Assembly: GCA_958477305.1 (NCBI GenBank)
Contig: CAUEFI010000007.1
Coordinates: forward strand, 62,001-126,000
Source of the DNA: HGM12998 sp900756495
Lineage (GTDB): Bacteria; Bacillota; Clostridia; Oscillospirales; Oscillospiraceae
Direction: 5' to 3'
DNA length: 64,000 bases
Shown here: positions 1 to 9,153 of the stretch, piece by piece
Layout: each line of letters starts with the position of its first letter
Numbering within the stretch: the first letter of the stretch is position 1
Notes under the pieces: model-generated
Databases searched by the model: none
The model's input: only the letters and a program-made list of their open reading frames with translations
What the model was told of the DNA's origin: nothing
Translations under genes and position numbers: made by a program

Positions 1-1258
1 CCACGCCGGCAAACTTGTCGTAGACCTGCTCAGCGGTGAGCTGCTTGCGGTTGGAGGCGTCCTGATGCCTGCGCAGCACCCGGCCGTCCTTCATATAAAT
101 GACAACATCCACAAAGCGGGATTCGCCCTGGAGACGGGCGGGCTTGCCGGCGCACTCGGGGTGCCAGACCATATCCACCTTGTTCAGCAGCTCCTGCACG
201 GCGGGCCGGGCGAATTTCTCCTCGGTAAACGTGGCCAAATCCACCTTGCCGTCGATCAGGCAGCTGGCCACATTGTAGGGCAGACTGAATCTCCCCTCGT
301 CGGCAGTCCTGGGACGCAGGCGGATCACCGGCCCCAGGGGCTTCATGGAGGTTGCCACCTCCACCCGCGTGATCTCACTGGCATTGGCCTCTCCGGCGGA
401 AACCTCTCCGTCGGAGAGCATGTCATAGAGGGCGCTCAGGGCCTCATAGTTGCCGCCGCAGCAGGGCCACTGCTTGAAGTGTCCCCGTTCCGCCGCCAGC
501 AGCACCGGTTTGCCGAAATTGGAGGTGAGCTGCTTGATAGACCCCTGTTCCTGCCCATAGACATAGTAGAATCCCTTGGCCTCTTCCAATATGTACGGAT
601 CTCCGCAGCAGCCCTCGGAGGCCAGCAGTGCGGCCAGAATACCGCTCTCAGAGGCCCGGGCCACCTGGAGCGCCTTGGAGTCGGTACCAAAGCTCTGTAG
701 CAGACCGCTGCCCAGAGGGGCCGCCAGAGCCAGCGCCATCCGTGTCTGCTGAACATCCAGTCCCATCAGCTTGGAGGCCAGGGCCGCCACACACATGGGG
801 CCCAAAAGGGAGGTGGCGTGCCAGCCCGCCCCCATCTGGATGTCGCCCAGGCTCTCCCTCATCCGGCCGCCCAACTCCACAGCAACCGCATAGGCCTCCA
901 TGAGCTGCCTGCCCGATACTTTAAACTTCTCTGCCAGCCCCAGCGCTGCAGGGACGAAGAGGCAGCTGGGATGCCCCAGAGAGCCGCCGTTGTCATAGTC
1001 AATGGCATGGACACAGGCGCTGTTCACCAAAACCGCATTGCGCAGTGTCGTACGCTCACCGGTACCCCAAATCCGCGCCTCCGGCTCGCCGCCCCGGCTG
1101 TACTTCATTAGAGCCTGCTCCGCCGGCTCATGCACGCCCAGCAGCGAGACGCCCACCGCATCTATAAACGCGGCCTTGGCCTGCTCGATTCCCCTGGGCG
1201 GAATGATGTCATACTTGAAATCGACAATGAGCTTTGCTACCTTCTCGGTGGTTACCAT
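1..1258 (-). CDS. MmgE/PrpD family protein (C-terminus cut by window edge)
   Basis: Reads leftward from an ATG at 1258 behind a strong ribosome binding site (AAAGGAGGAG, about 1262-1271) and stays open for 419 codons to the window edge, so only the last few tens of residues of a roughly 450-residue family are missing. MmgE/PrpD proteins are cytosolic enzymes that dehydrate or decarboxylate carboxylic acids; 2-methylcitrate dehydratase is the best known. Visible family marks are HAIDYDNGGSLGHPS (residues 82-96, the His-x-x-Asp-x-Asp active-site region) and a WPCCGG segment in the second half. No prpB or prpC-like partner is next to it, so the substrate is open. The upstream neighbour on the other strand is a recombinase, so this gene is probably the first gene of a leftward unit. 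Confidence 0.85.
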   Translation of the reverse strand, partial: MVTTEKVAKLIVDFKYDIIPPRGIEQAKAAFIDAVGVSLLGVHEPAEQALMKYSRGGEPEARIWGTGERTTLRNAVLVNSACVHAIDYDNGGSLGHPSCLFVPAALGLAEKFKVSGRQLMEAYAVAVELGGRMRESLGDIQMGAGWHATSLLGPMCVAALASKLMGLDVQQTRMALALAAPLGSGLLQSFGTDSKALQVARASESGILAALLASEGCCGDPYILEEAKGFYYVYGQEQGSIKQLTSNFGKPVLLAAERGHFKQWPCCGGNYEALSALYDMLSDGEVSAGEANASEITRVEVATSMKPLGPVIRLRPRTADEGRFSLPYNVASCLIDGKVDLATFTEEKFARPAVQELLNKVDMVWHPECAGKPARLQGESRFVDVVIYMKDGRVLRRHQDASNRKQLTAEQVYDKFAGV

Positions 1259-1442
1259 GGTTCTCCTCCTTTTTCCCGCGAAACTGTATTGATATCCTTC
1301 CTATTTGTTCTGTAGTCATAGCAACAAATCAATGACCTTTTGAATGAATCTAGCATAGCAAACTTCCGCAGGATTGTCAAACATTTCAGCGCGTCCATAC
1401 GCATAAGCTGTTTTTATCATCAGCACATAAGGAGGAACTGCC

Positions 1443-1574
1443 ATGAAAAACGGCGCCAGCCGCCCCCCCTGCCGCCAGGCGCGATCCGTCACGCTTGCCT
1501 TTGTCCCTGATGGCCCGTCTTTGGACCGCCTTCTGCTGGATTACCTGATCCAGCTGAAGAGCGGCCGCTCCTGA
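1443..1574 (+). CDS. 43-residue protein coupled to serine recombinase
   Basis: A short frame starting at ATG 1443 behind a good ribosome binding site (AAGGAGG, 1429-1435) and ending at TGA 1572-1574, six bases before the recombinase start. It encodes a basic N-terminal half with two cysteines and a leucine-rich C-terminal half (LDRLLLDYLIQL). I do not recognise a family. The tight spacing, together with the lack of a good ribosome binding site in front of the recombinase GTG, suggests the small protein's translation feeds the recombinase by coupling. It could be a true small partner of the recombinase or only a leader peptide. Confidence 0.55.
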   Translation: MKNGASRPPCRQARSVTLAFVPDGPSLDRLLLDYLIQLKSGRS

Positions 1575-1580
1575 CAAGCC

Positions 1581-3161
1581 GTGGCGCCCCAAGCCGGCCC
1601 CTGGCGGGTGGCGGCCTACATCCGGCTCTCCCGTGAGGATGGAAATGACGAAAGTCTCAGCGTCGTCAATCAGAAGAAAATCATCGCCGAATTCCTGGCG
1701 GCCAGCTTCCAGGGAGAATACATTCTGTGTGGACAGTATGTGGACGACGGCGTCTCAGGCACCGACTATGACCGGCCGGAATTTCAGCGGATGCTCCAGG
1801 ATATCAGGACCGGACGGATTAATTGTGTGGTCTGCAAAAATCTCTCCCGCGCCTTTCGCAATTATTCGGACCAGGGGTACTTTCTGGAGTCCTTTTTTCC
1901 CCTCCACGGCACCCGCTTCATCGCCTTGGGAGAACCCAGGGTGGACAGCTTTCTCAATCCGGAGATGATACACGGCCTGGAGATCCCCATCAGCGGGCTG
2001 ATGAACGACCGCTATGCCGCCAAAACCTCCAGCGATATTCGCCGCACCTTCGACACCAAGCGGCGCCGCGGAGAGTTCATCGGCGCGTTTGCCCCATATG
2101 GCTACCGAAAGGATCCGGAAAACCGGAACCGCCTTTTGCCGGACGGCGAGGCAGCTCAGGTCGTTCGCCATATTTTCGTCTGGTATGCCCAGGAGGGGCT
2201 GAGCAGCCGCGGAATTGCCCTGCGGCTCAACGATCTGGGTATTCCCAACCCTACCGCCTATAAGCGCGCCGGAGGCCTCCGCTATGAAAACCCTCACGCC
2301 TCATCCAATGACGGCCTGTGGTGCGCCAAGACTGTGCGGGATATTCTGCACAACCGGGTCTATGTCGGAGACATGGTACAGGGGCGGCAGCGCGTGGTAA
2401 GCTACAAGGTCCACGATCGGGTTCAGGTCCCTCCGGAGGACTGGTTTATTGCGGTGGACACTCAGGAACCTCTGATAGAGCGCTCCCTCTTTGACGCCGT
2501 TCAGGCCCTCTCCGCCAAAAAAGCCCGGGTTCCGCCGGGCGGCAGGGCCGTCTACCCGCTCTCCGGTTTTGTCCGCTGCGCGAGCTGCGGACGGGCCATG
2601 CACCGCCATGCCGCCAAAGGCTATGTCTATTATCAGTGCCGGACTTACCAGGACAAGGGCGGGCGCTACTGCGGCAAGCACGCCATCCGTGCAGATTTTC
2701 TTGAGAGGGCTGTCCTCACGGCTCTCCAAACCCAAATTGCCCGGCTGGAGAACCTGGCAGCCCTGGCCGAGGCGCTCCGCCGGACCCCGGCGGAGCCGGG
2801 GAGCTTTGAGCGCCTGGACAAACTGCTGCAGCAGAGGGTACGGGAATTGGAGCGCCTTCAGGCTGTCCGGGATGAGCTCTACCTGGACTGGAAAAGCGGC
2901 GCTGTTACCCGCGAGGACTACCTGCGCATAGGAGTCCGCCTGGAACATCAAAGCGCACAGCTGGAGCAGGTTGTCCGGCGTCTGCAGAAGGCGCTGAGCG
3001 AGTCTGCCGATACGGCTTCAGCGCGCTCTCCCAACCTGACATCTTTTCTGGAGCGCGCCACCGTAGAGGAACTGGACCGCGGCCTGCTGGCAGCCCTTGT
3101 GGATACCATCCTAGTGGGAGACAACAGCGTGGAAATCCGCTTCCGCTTTTCTGTACCCTGA
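1581..3161 (+). CDS. Large serine recombinase
   Basis: A 526-residue site-specific recombinase that would cut and rejoin DNA through a serine-linked intermediate. The N-terminal resolvase domain (about residues 8-150) has the YIRLS motif with the probable nucleophile Ser17 and the conserved Arg15. A recombinase domain follows (about 160-280), then a zinc ribbon (about 330-370: CASC, then two further cysteines in QCRTY and RYCGK), then a long helical, coiled-coil-like C-terminus. This is the architecture of phage and integrative-element integrases and of the clostridial TnpX/SpoIVCA group. Start: GTG at 1581, six bases after the stop of the 43-residue ORF; no strong ribosome binding site of its own. 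No phage or conjugation genes are next to it, so it is either a solitary recombinase or the last gene of a lost element. Its stop codon lies inside a CCC TGA string directly upstream of the collagen-like frame. Confidence 0.9.
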   Translation: MAPQAGPWRVAAYIRLSREDGNDESLSVVNQKKIIAEFLAASFQGEYILCGQYVDDGVSGTDYDRPEFQRMLQDIRTGRINCVVCKNLSRAFRNYSDQGYFLESFFPLHGTRFIALGEPRVDSFLNPEMIHGLEIPISGLMNDRYAAKTSSDIRRTFDTKRRRGEFIGAFAPYGYRKDPENRNRLLPDGEAAQVVRHIFVWYAQEGLSSRGIALRLNDLGIPNPTAYKRAGGLRYENPHASSNDGLWCAKTVRDILHNRVYVGDMVQGRQRVVSYKVHDRVQVPPEDWFIAVDTQEPLIERSLFDAVQALSAKKARVPPGGRAVYPLSGFVRCASCGRAMHRHAAKGYVYYQCRTYQDKGGRYCGKHAIRADFLERAVLTALQTQIARLENLAALAEALRRTPAEPGSFERLDKLLQQRVRELERLQAVRDELYLDWKSGAVTREDYLRIGVRLEHQSAQLEQVVRRLQKALSESADTASARSPNLTSFLERATVEELDRGLLAALVDTILVGDNSVEIRFRFSVP

Positions 3162-3351
3162 CCGCCCCTGTTGCGCCAGAACCACTGCCCCTACTGGGCC
3201 AACCGGACCTACCGGGCTGACCGGGGCAACCGGCGCTACAGGTAATGACGGCGCCACCGGCACCGCCGACACAATCACAGTCCGCAGCACGACCACCAGT
3301 GAGCCTGGTACGGACGCCGCAGTCATCGATACAACCGGGCAGCCCAACCAC

Positions 3352-4062
3352 GTGCTGGACTTCGTCATCCCCAGAGGCGCAGACGGCGCCGCAGGTGAGA
3401 TCGGTCCTACCGGGCCGACCGGGCCCATCGGCCCCCAGGGGCCCACGGGAGCTACCGGGCCCACCGGAGCGGCAGGTCTCAGCATCACCGGCCCCACTGG
3501 GGCCACAGGTGCGACCGGCGTTACCGGCCCCACTGGGGCCACGGGCGCGACCGGCGCCACAGGCCCTGCCGGCTCCTGCTGCTGCCCCTGCCGCTCCCGG
3601 GGGGAGCTGGCTCTCAATGGCGGAATGGAGGCCTTTACCGGCAGTGTACCGACAGGCTGGACCGCCAATAACAGCGCCCTTGTCTCCCGGGTTGCTCAGC
3701 AAGGACGGGTGCACACCGGCAATTATGCAGTCAACCTGGAGGACGGGGCCATTCTGAGTCAGAGTGTCTCTATTTCAGGCGGCTGCTATTATGCGCTGTC
3801 TTTCTTTGCCCGGGGTGAGGGTACCCAGGTCGCTCTCACCGCGACCCTCACCTTCACCAACAGTCAGGGGCTCAGCTCGGAGGGTCTCTCGATCGTCATC
3901 AATGCCCAAGACATTCCCAACGACAACCGGGAATTCGCCTATTATCGCGGAATTTCCACTCTTGCGCCGGAAAATGCCGATGCCCTTCGTATTGATTTCC
4001 ATGTGCAGGCTGAGGGCTCCCAGAGCTTGGACCTGGACGACGTCTCCCTCTCCATCGCTTAA
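3352..4062 (+). CDS. Collagen-like (Gly-X-Y) protein lacking a normal 5' end
   Basis: The frame carries Gly-X-Y repeats rich in GPTGATG units, a Cys-rich break (GSCCCPC), then a C-terminal domain of about 155 residues with alternating beta-type sequence ending in LDLDDVSLSIA, which looks like a carbohydrate-binding-type jelly roll. Such proteins are known on the spore or cell surface of Bacilli and Clostridia. The only in-frame conventional start is GTG at 3352, with no ribosome binding site. More Gly-X-Y repeats lie upstream in the same open frame, back to about 3190, and the frame is open to 3115, inside the recombinase gene. So 3352 is probably not the real N-terminus. The gene has either lost its 5' end or is read by frameshifting from the recombinase. 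A hairpin terminator follows. Confidence 0.6.
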   Translation: MLDFVIPRGADGAAGEIGPTGPTGPIGPQGPTGATGPTGAAGLSITGPTGATGATGVTGPTGATGATGATGPAGSCCCPCRSRGELALNGGMEAFTGSVPTGWTANNSALVSRVAQQGRVHTGNYAVNLEDGAILSQSVSISGGCYYALSFFARGEGTQVALTATLTFTNSQGLSSEGLSIVINAQDIPNDNREFAYYRGISTLAPENADALRIDFHVQAEGSQSLDLDDVSLSIA

Positions 4063-4082
4063 CCGCTGACCTTTGGCACAGT

Positions 4083-4128
4083 GCGCCCCCGGAGGAGCCG
4101 CATGCCGGCTCTCCGGGGGCGCTCTTTT
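4083..4128. terminator. Bidirectional intrinsic terminator
   Basis: Long GC-rich inverted repeat (GCGCCCCCGG ... CCGGGGGCGC) followed by TCTTTTT on the plus strand. It separates the collagen-like gene from the convergent radical SAM gene that ends at 4128; the A-run just to the right can serve the other strand. Confidence 0.75.
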
Positions 4129-5018
4129 TATGGAAAAAAACTCAGCTGCCGGTCACAATAGCCGTGCTGGTAGGCAGCGGTGATATGCTTCATCTCATAC
4201 AGCAGCCCCATCTGCCCGCAGGCCGTCCGAAAGGCTTCCCACAGCTCCTTGGCATTCGGGCTGGCACACCAGTAGCGCTCCCCATAGAATCTGCGGTAGC
4301 GCTCTGCCAGCCCCGCCTCCGGGAAGAGCCGCTCCAGAGCGGCGAGGTAGTGCATCCGCTGGTTCTGCCGCAGGGTCATTCCAAAGGCGGGATAGACGAA
4401 CCTGGCTCCTGCCTCCGCCGCCTGCCGAACCACCTCCAGTACCTGCTCAGTGGTATCCTCCAGGAAGGGGAGTACCGGCATCAGAAGCACGCCGGTAAAA
4501 ATCCCCGCCTCGGAAAGGCGCCGTATTGCCGCAAATCTGCGGGCGGGCGTGGGGGCCTGCGGCTCAATCACAGCGGCCAACTTTTCCTCCGCCGTGGTCA
4601 CAGTTATCTTACAGATAACCGGGACGTGCTCCCGCATAAGGGCCAGAATGTCAATATCCCGGACAATCAAATCGCTCTTGGTGGCGATGGCCGTTCCGAA
4701 TCCGTAGGCATCCAGCAGGTCGATGGCCCGCCGGGTGAGGCCTAACTCTTCTTCCAGCGGATTATAGGGATCGCTCATGGAACCCAGGCCGGCAATACCC
4801 GGCCTGACCTTCCGCTCCAGGTCATTTCGAAGGATTCGCAGCGCATCTGCTTTCACGCGCACCTGATCAAATTCCTGAATCCCATAGCAGTCGCTGCGGC
4901 TGTCGCAGTAAATACAGCCGTGGCAGCACCCCCTGTATAAATTAATGGTATGGTCCGTACCGAACCAATCGGCGGATTTATTTCGGATTAAAATGTGCTT
5001 GGCCGGAAGATACTCCAC
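4128..5018 (-). CDS. SPL-family radical SAM protein
   Basis: A 296-residue radical SAM enzyme resembling the spore photoproduct lyase family. The [4Fe-4S]-binding motif C-x3-C-x2-C is seen as RGCCHGCIYCD (about residues 30-40), followed by a GSMSDPYNPLEEE stretch typical of the SPL-like/Rv2578c group. In true spore photoproduct lyase this chemistry repairs a thymine dimer in germinating spores; this shorter group is less well characterised, so the substrate is uncertain. Start: GTG at 5018, with a GGGGGAA ribosome binding site 8-10 bases upstream. It is a single gene, divergent from the symporter at 5180. Confidence 0.8.
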   Translation of the reverse strand: MEYLPAKHILIRNKSADWFGTDHTINLYRGCCHGCIYCDSRSDCYGIQEFDQVRVKADALRILRNDLERKVRPGIAGLGSMSDPYNPLEEELGLTRRAIDLLDAYGFGTAIATKSDLIVRDIDILALMREHVPVICKITVTTAEEKLAAVIEPQAPTPARRFAAIRRLSEAGIFTGVLLMPVLPFLEDTTEQVLEVVRQAAEAGARFVYPAFGMTLRQNQRMHYLAALERLFPEAGLAERYRRFYGERYWCASPNAKELWEAFRTACGQMGLLYEMKHITAAYQHGYCDRQLSFFP

Positions 5019-5179
5019 CGCCGTTCCCCCTTTCAGTGGTGCTCAAGCTGCGTCATATCATAATCTTAAAAGTGTTGGCCCCCGCTCTGCTTCCATCTAC
5101 GGTCAATCTGCAGGCTTATTGTATCATAACCTCCATCAATTGTGAAATACTAGGAGACAAATGAAAAGGAGGCGGCCTC

Positions 5180-6406
5180 TTGAACAAAACAAAATCCTCC
5201 CGGCTCCCCCTTTGGATCTTGCTGAGCCTCGGGCTGGGTATCACAGCGGGACTTATTCTGGGCGCGCTGGGGGCGGAGCATATTGCTGAAACCTGGATCC
5301 GTCCCTTCGGCACGCTCTTTCTTAACTTGGTCAGAATGCTGGTAGTTCCCCTGGTCTTCTCCTCCATCGTGGTGGGAACCTGTGGACTTGGAGACGCCCG
5401 ATCCATGGGACGCATCGGCCTGGGAACCGTCCTGTTCTATCTTGCCACAACTGCCGCCGCAGTCACTTTGGGACTGGCAGTCGGAAATTTCTTTCCAATC
5501 GGCCGCAGCCTTGGCCTCCCGATTCCGGCGGGCGGAGAGAGCGCCGAGACGGTCAGTCCTGTGGAAACCCTGCTGAATATCATTCCCAATAATCCAGTGG
5601 CTGCTCTTGCTGAGGGAAATATGCTGCAAATCATTTTCTTTGCCGTTGCGCTGGGCGGCGCGGCCGTGCTGATTGGTGCGAAAGCCTCCCCACTCATCCA
5701 GGTGTGCGAAAGTCTGGCGCAGGCCATGTATGCGCTCACCGGGGCCATCATGAAACTGGCCCCCTTTGCCGTTTTCGCTCTCATCACCCCGGTGGCGGCG
5801 GCCTACGGCCCCGACGTACTTCTCCCCCTGGCCGGTGTGGCGGCGGCAGTCTATGGAGCCTGCGCCGTCCACATGCTCGTGGTCTATCCTGCCGCTGTGG
5901 GGGGGCTGGGCCGGATGAGCCCCCTGCGCTTCTTTCGGGAATCGGGCGGCGCCATTCTCTTCGCTTTCTCGTCAGCCAGTTCTGCAGCAGCCCTTCCCTT
6001 TTCTATGGAGGCGGCGGAGCGGTTGGGTGTACCCCGGAGCGTGCGCTCCTTCGTTCTTCCCCTTGGAGCTACCATCAATATGGACGGCACGGCCATCTAT
6101 CAGGGCGTCTGCGCTCTCTTTATCGCCAATGCCTATGGGATTTCCCTGGACCTGGGACAGCAGCTCACCATTATCCTCACCTGTACGCTCTCCTCTATCG
6201 GTACGGCCGGCGTCCCTGGTGCTGGAACCATTATGCTGGGCATGGTGCTCCAGGCGGCCGGTCTCCCTCTGGAGGGTGTGGGGCTGGTCTGGGGCATCGA
6301 TCGGATTCTGGATATGGCCCGGACGGCCGTAAATATCACTGGCGATCTGGCCTGCTCTGTCGTCATTGGCAGGCAGAGCGCCGCAGCGGGACACCAAAAC
6401 TCCTGA
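5180..6406 (+). CDS. Dicarboxylate/amino acid:cation symporter (SDF family)
   Basis: A 408-residue inner-membrane carrier of the GltPh/DctA/GltT family, which moves dicarboxylates or acidic amino acids with sodium or protons. Hydrophobic segments run throughout. The family's functional motifs are present in order: a serine-rich hairpin (FSSASSAAALPFS), NMDGTA, a second hairpin SSIGTAGVPGAG, and the substrate-binding end DRILDMARTAVNITGD. Start: TTG at 5180, chosen because AAAGGAGG lies eight bases upstream and no in-frame ATG precedes it. It stands alone and faces the sensor kinases convergently. The substrate cannot be told from the sequence. Confidence 0.9.
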   Translation: MNKTKSSRLPLWILLSLGLGITAGLILGALGAEHIAETWIRPFGTLFLNLVRMLVVPLVFSSIVVGTCGLGDARSMGRIGLGTVLFYLATTAAAVTLGLAVGNFFPIGRSLGLPIPAGGESAETVSPVETLLNIIPNNPVAALAEGNMLQIIFFAVALGGAAVLIGAKASPLIQVCESLAQAMYALTGAIMKLAPFAVFALITPVAAAYGPDVLLPLAGVAAAVYGACAVHMLVVYPAAVGGLGRMSPLRFFRESGGAILFAFSSASSAAALPFSMEAAERLGVPRSVRSFVLPLGATINMDGTAIYQGVCALFIANAYGISLDLGQQLTIILTCTLSSIGTAGVPGAGTIMLGMVLQAAGLPLEGVGLVWGIDRILDMARTAVNITGDLACSVVIGRQSAAAGHQNS

Positions 6407-6447
6407 GCCCTTTCTGTACCTGTTCCATACCGAGGCACTGTGTTTAA

Positions 6448-6496
6448 ACAGACAGACGCGGTGCTGTGCGCTATGCACAGCACCGCGTCTGTCTGT
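6448..6496. terminator. 22-bp perfect inverted repeat between convergent genes
   Basis: Left arm 6448-6469 and right arm 6475-6496 are perfect reverse complements with a five-base loop (GCTAT). It sits between the ends of the symporter and the convergent kinase operon, so a bidirectional terminator is the simplest reading. It lacks a clear T-run on either side, which is unusual for an intrinsic terminator. Confidence 0.55.
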
Positions 6497-6576
6497 CCGG
6501 CTCTGAATATCCAGCACAGTTTGATGCCGAGAACATATGTATACTTGGAGAGGAACCCACTCGTCCGCAGCGGCAG

Positions 6577-9153
6577 CTATGACAGATATCTTTGGATAAG
6601 CCGCAGCAGTTCCCGGATATCCAAGGGCTTGGCGATGTGCGCGTTCATCCCGCAGTCCAGGCATCGCTGAATATCCTCCGAAAAGGCGTCGGCCGTCATA
6701 GCAATGATTGGGACGGCCTTTGCGTCCGGACGCTCCATCGCTCGTATGGCCTGTGTGGCCTCATACCCGTTCATAAGCGGCATACGCAGATCCATGAGAA
6801 CGACTTGATAGGACCCCGGCTCTGACGCCTGAAATGCGTCAACACACTCCTGGCCATTCTGCGCCCATTGCAGTTCAAAGCCATGGGCAGAGAGCAGCTC
6901 ATTGGCGACCTCCCAATTCAGCTCATTGTCCTCCGCCAGCAGAATCCGTATGCCAGAGAAATCCCGCTCCGGCTCCAGCTCTGTCTCCTGTGCGGCTTGC
7001 GGATCGGAAAACCGGTTCAATCCATAGTAGAGCGTGGATTTAAACAGAGGCTTTGGAATGAAGCCGCTAACACCGGCCTGCCTTGCCTCTTCCTCAAAGT
7101 CGCCCCAATCATAAGCGGAGATCAGAAGGATAGGTACGTCATTGCCAATCCTTTTTCGCATTTCGCGTGCGGTTTCAATTCCGTTCATATCGGGCATCTT
7201 CCAATCCAACAGCACGATATGGTATCCGTCCCCTCTGCCGCAGCGTTTCTCCGCCTTCTCAACAGCTTCAGTTCCGCTCAGCGCATATTCCGCATGGACG
7301 CCGATCTCCTCCAGGGAATGGACTGCATCGCGGCAGAGCTGTTCATCGTCATCGACCACCAACATCTCCCAGTTGGGCAGCATCATCTCCTTTTCCTGGA
7401 CCTGAACACGCTCCAGATCCAGCGCCACATGAAACTCCGTCCCCTTCCCCAGCTCGCTGTGAACCTCGATGCTACCCTCCATCTTGTCCACAATGTATTT
7501 TGTAATGGTCATACCCAGTCCGCTGCCCTCTGTCTTCCGCACACGGCTATTGTCCTCCCGGACAAAAGATTCAAATATGATCTTCTGGAACTCAGGAGAC
7601 ATGCCGATGCCGTTGTCTTTCACCCAAAAGTGCGTGCGGATATAGCCGTCCCCCCGGGGAGATGCCTCCTGTGCAACTGCTACATCGATAGAGCCGCCTT
7701 CCGGCGTAAACTTGATGGCATTGGACAGCAGGTTCAGCAGCACTTGATTCAGCCGTATGCCGTCGCAGTAGATCTGCTCGGACAGGATATTGCGGATGGA
7801 AATATTAAATGTCTGTTTCTTGGTTTTGATCTCCGGCTGGACAATATTGACAATACTCTCCATGGCCTCCCGCAGGGAGAGGGGCTCCATGTTCAGCGTC
7901 AGCTTTCCACTCTCCACCTTTGACATATCCAGCACATCGTTGATGCGCCCCAGCAGATGCTTGCTGGAGAGGCTGATCTTCTGCAGGCAGGCCTTGACCT
8001 GATCCGTTTTATCCAGATTGGCCGTTGCAATGGCCGTCATCCCCACAATCGCATTCATAGGGGTACGGATATCGTGACTCATATTGGAGAGGAATTCGCT
8101 CTTCGCCTTGTTGGCATGCTCCGCCTCCTTCTGTGCCCGCTCGACTTCTGCCATCTGTCTCCGCGACATGCGGAAATAGAGAAAGAATATGAGCAGTGTC
8201 GCCGCCAGAAGAATCGCGCATCCGGCCAGTGTCGTAAGCACTCTCCGGCCCCCCAGGCCGGAGATCGCCTCATCCAGCATTCCGTGGGGCATAACGGTTA
8301 CCAGGAACCACTCTGCATGCTCCAGCGGAGAACAGTATACATGCCGCAGCTGCCCATCCACAGAGACAATCATGGAATACGCCTCACCGCTGCGGAGGTT
8401 TTCTTTCATCTCCGCAACCACCGCTGCAGCATCTCTGCCATCAAAGTCACAGTATTCCAGCAGCCACGTATAATAGTTGTCGCCCTTTGTATCCGCATTC
8501 TGTACTACAAAGCTGCCGTCCGCCTGAGTGATGTGGGAAAAAATGAGCGTGTCGTCCACCCCTAGGGCCAGCGCCTGATTCAGATACTCAATAGGGAGCC
8601 CCACCACCAGGGCAGTGCATTGGCCGCCGGTGCGCAAGGGGTAGCCCTCAGAAACAGGATAGCCGACAGAGATACCGTACAGCAGCAAAGTTTTACCGTC
8701 GGCCGTTTCGCCGATGGCAACCTTCTTTTCCGCCCGGTTCAGGGAGTCCAAAAAGGAGCGCTCATCAATAACGGTAAGCTCTTCCCCAAAGATTACGTCG
8801 GCCTCTCCCTCAGTGTTATAGAGCGCAAGATAGACGAACTCCCGCGATCTCCCGCTGTTGGTCAATGCCTCAATGACCTTCTCATCAAGTTCATCTACGG
8901 ACTCCGGCGGGGTTACCTGCGTAATGCCCTCTACCTGAATTAAACGCATATTTACCAGGGAATTAAAGTGACGCTGCAGCTGGAGGTTCATCTCCTCCAT
9001 ATAAAGATTGACTACTTCCGTAATCGTCTTGTCACTTTCCTTCACCATATAGTGGGTAATCCAGACAAAGACGCCCACGCAGAGGAGCGCAAGACATACA
9101 AAGCTGCTCCATAAGAATCTAAGCGTTTTTCTCCTGTTTTCCGTCGCGTTCAC
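6577..9153 (-). CDS. Hybrid sensor histidine kinase with two receiver domains
   Basis: An 858-residue membrane sensor. A membrane helix near residues 12-35 and another near 285-310 flank an extracytoplasmic sensor of about 250 residues that looks like a Cache-type domain. The cytoplasmic part has HisKA with the phosphoaccepting His near residue 361 (NMSHDIRTP), an ATPase domain (NAIKFTPEGG, GSGLGM), and two receiver domains: the first around 590-710 (LVVDDDEQ, LLDWKMPDMNG) and the second around 735-855 (LLAEDNELN, LMDLRMPLMNG). GTG start at 9153, overlapping the stop of the upstream kinase by four bases, so the two are translationally coupled. It is the last gene of a leftward signalling operon. 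The ligand is unknown. Confidence 0.9.
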   Translation of the reverse strand: MNATENRRKTLRFLWSSFVCLALLCVGVFVWITHYMVKESDKTITEVVNLYMEEMNLQLQRHFNSLVNMRLIQVEGITQVTPPESVDELDEKVIEALTNSGRSREFVYLALYNTEGEADVIFGEELTVIDERSFLDSLNRAEKKVAIGETADGKTLLLYGISVGYPVSEGYPLRTGGQCTALVVGLPIEYLNQALALGVDDTLIFSHITQADGSFVVQNADTKGDNYYTWLLEYCDFDGRDAAAVVAEMKENLRSGEAYSMIVSVDGQLRHVYCSPLEHAEWFLVTVMPHGMLDEAISGLGGRRVLTTLAGCAILLAATLLIFFLYFRMSRRQMAEVERAQKEAEHANKAKSEFLSNMSHDIRTPMNAIVGMTAIATANLDKTDQVKACLQKISLSSKHLLGRINDVLDMSKVESGKLTLNMEPLSLREAMESIVNIVQPEIKTKKQTFNISIRNILSEQIYCDGIRLNQVLLNLLSNAIKFTPEGGSIDVAVAQEASPRGDGYIRTHFWVKDNGIGMSPEFQKIIFESFVREDNSRVRKTEGSGLGMTITKYIVDKMEGSIEVHSELGKGTEFHVALDLERVQVQEKEMMLPNWEMLVVDDDEQLCRDAVHSLEEIGVHAEYALSGTEAVEKAEKRCGRGDGYHIVLLDWKMPDMNGIETAREMRKRIGNDVPILLISAYDWGDFEEEARQAGVSGFIPKPLFKSTLYYGLNRFSDPQAAQETELEPERDFSGIRILLAEDNELNWEVANELLSAHGFELQWAQNGQECVDAFQASEPGSYQVVLMDLRMPLMNGYEATQAIRAMERPDAKAVPIIAMTADAFSEDIQRCLDCGMNAHIAKPLDIRELLRLIQRYLS

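Noticed and set aside
3190..3580. GPTGATG-coding repeats as a CRISPR or tandem satellite
   Set aside because: The periodicity is nine or eighteen bases, follows Gly-X-Y codons and encodes a collagen-like protein; there are no unique spacers.
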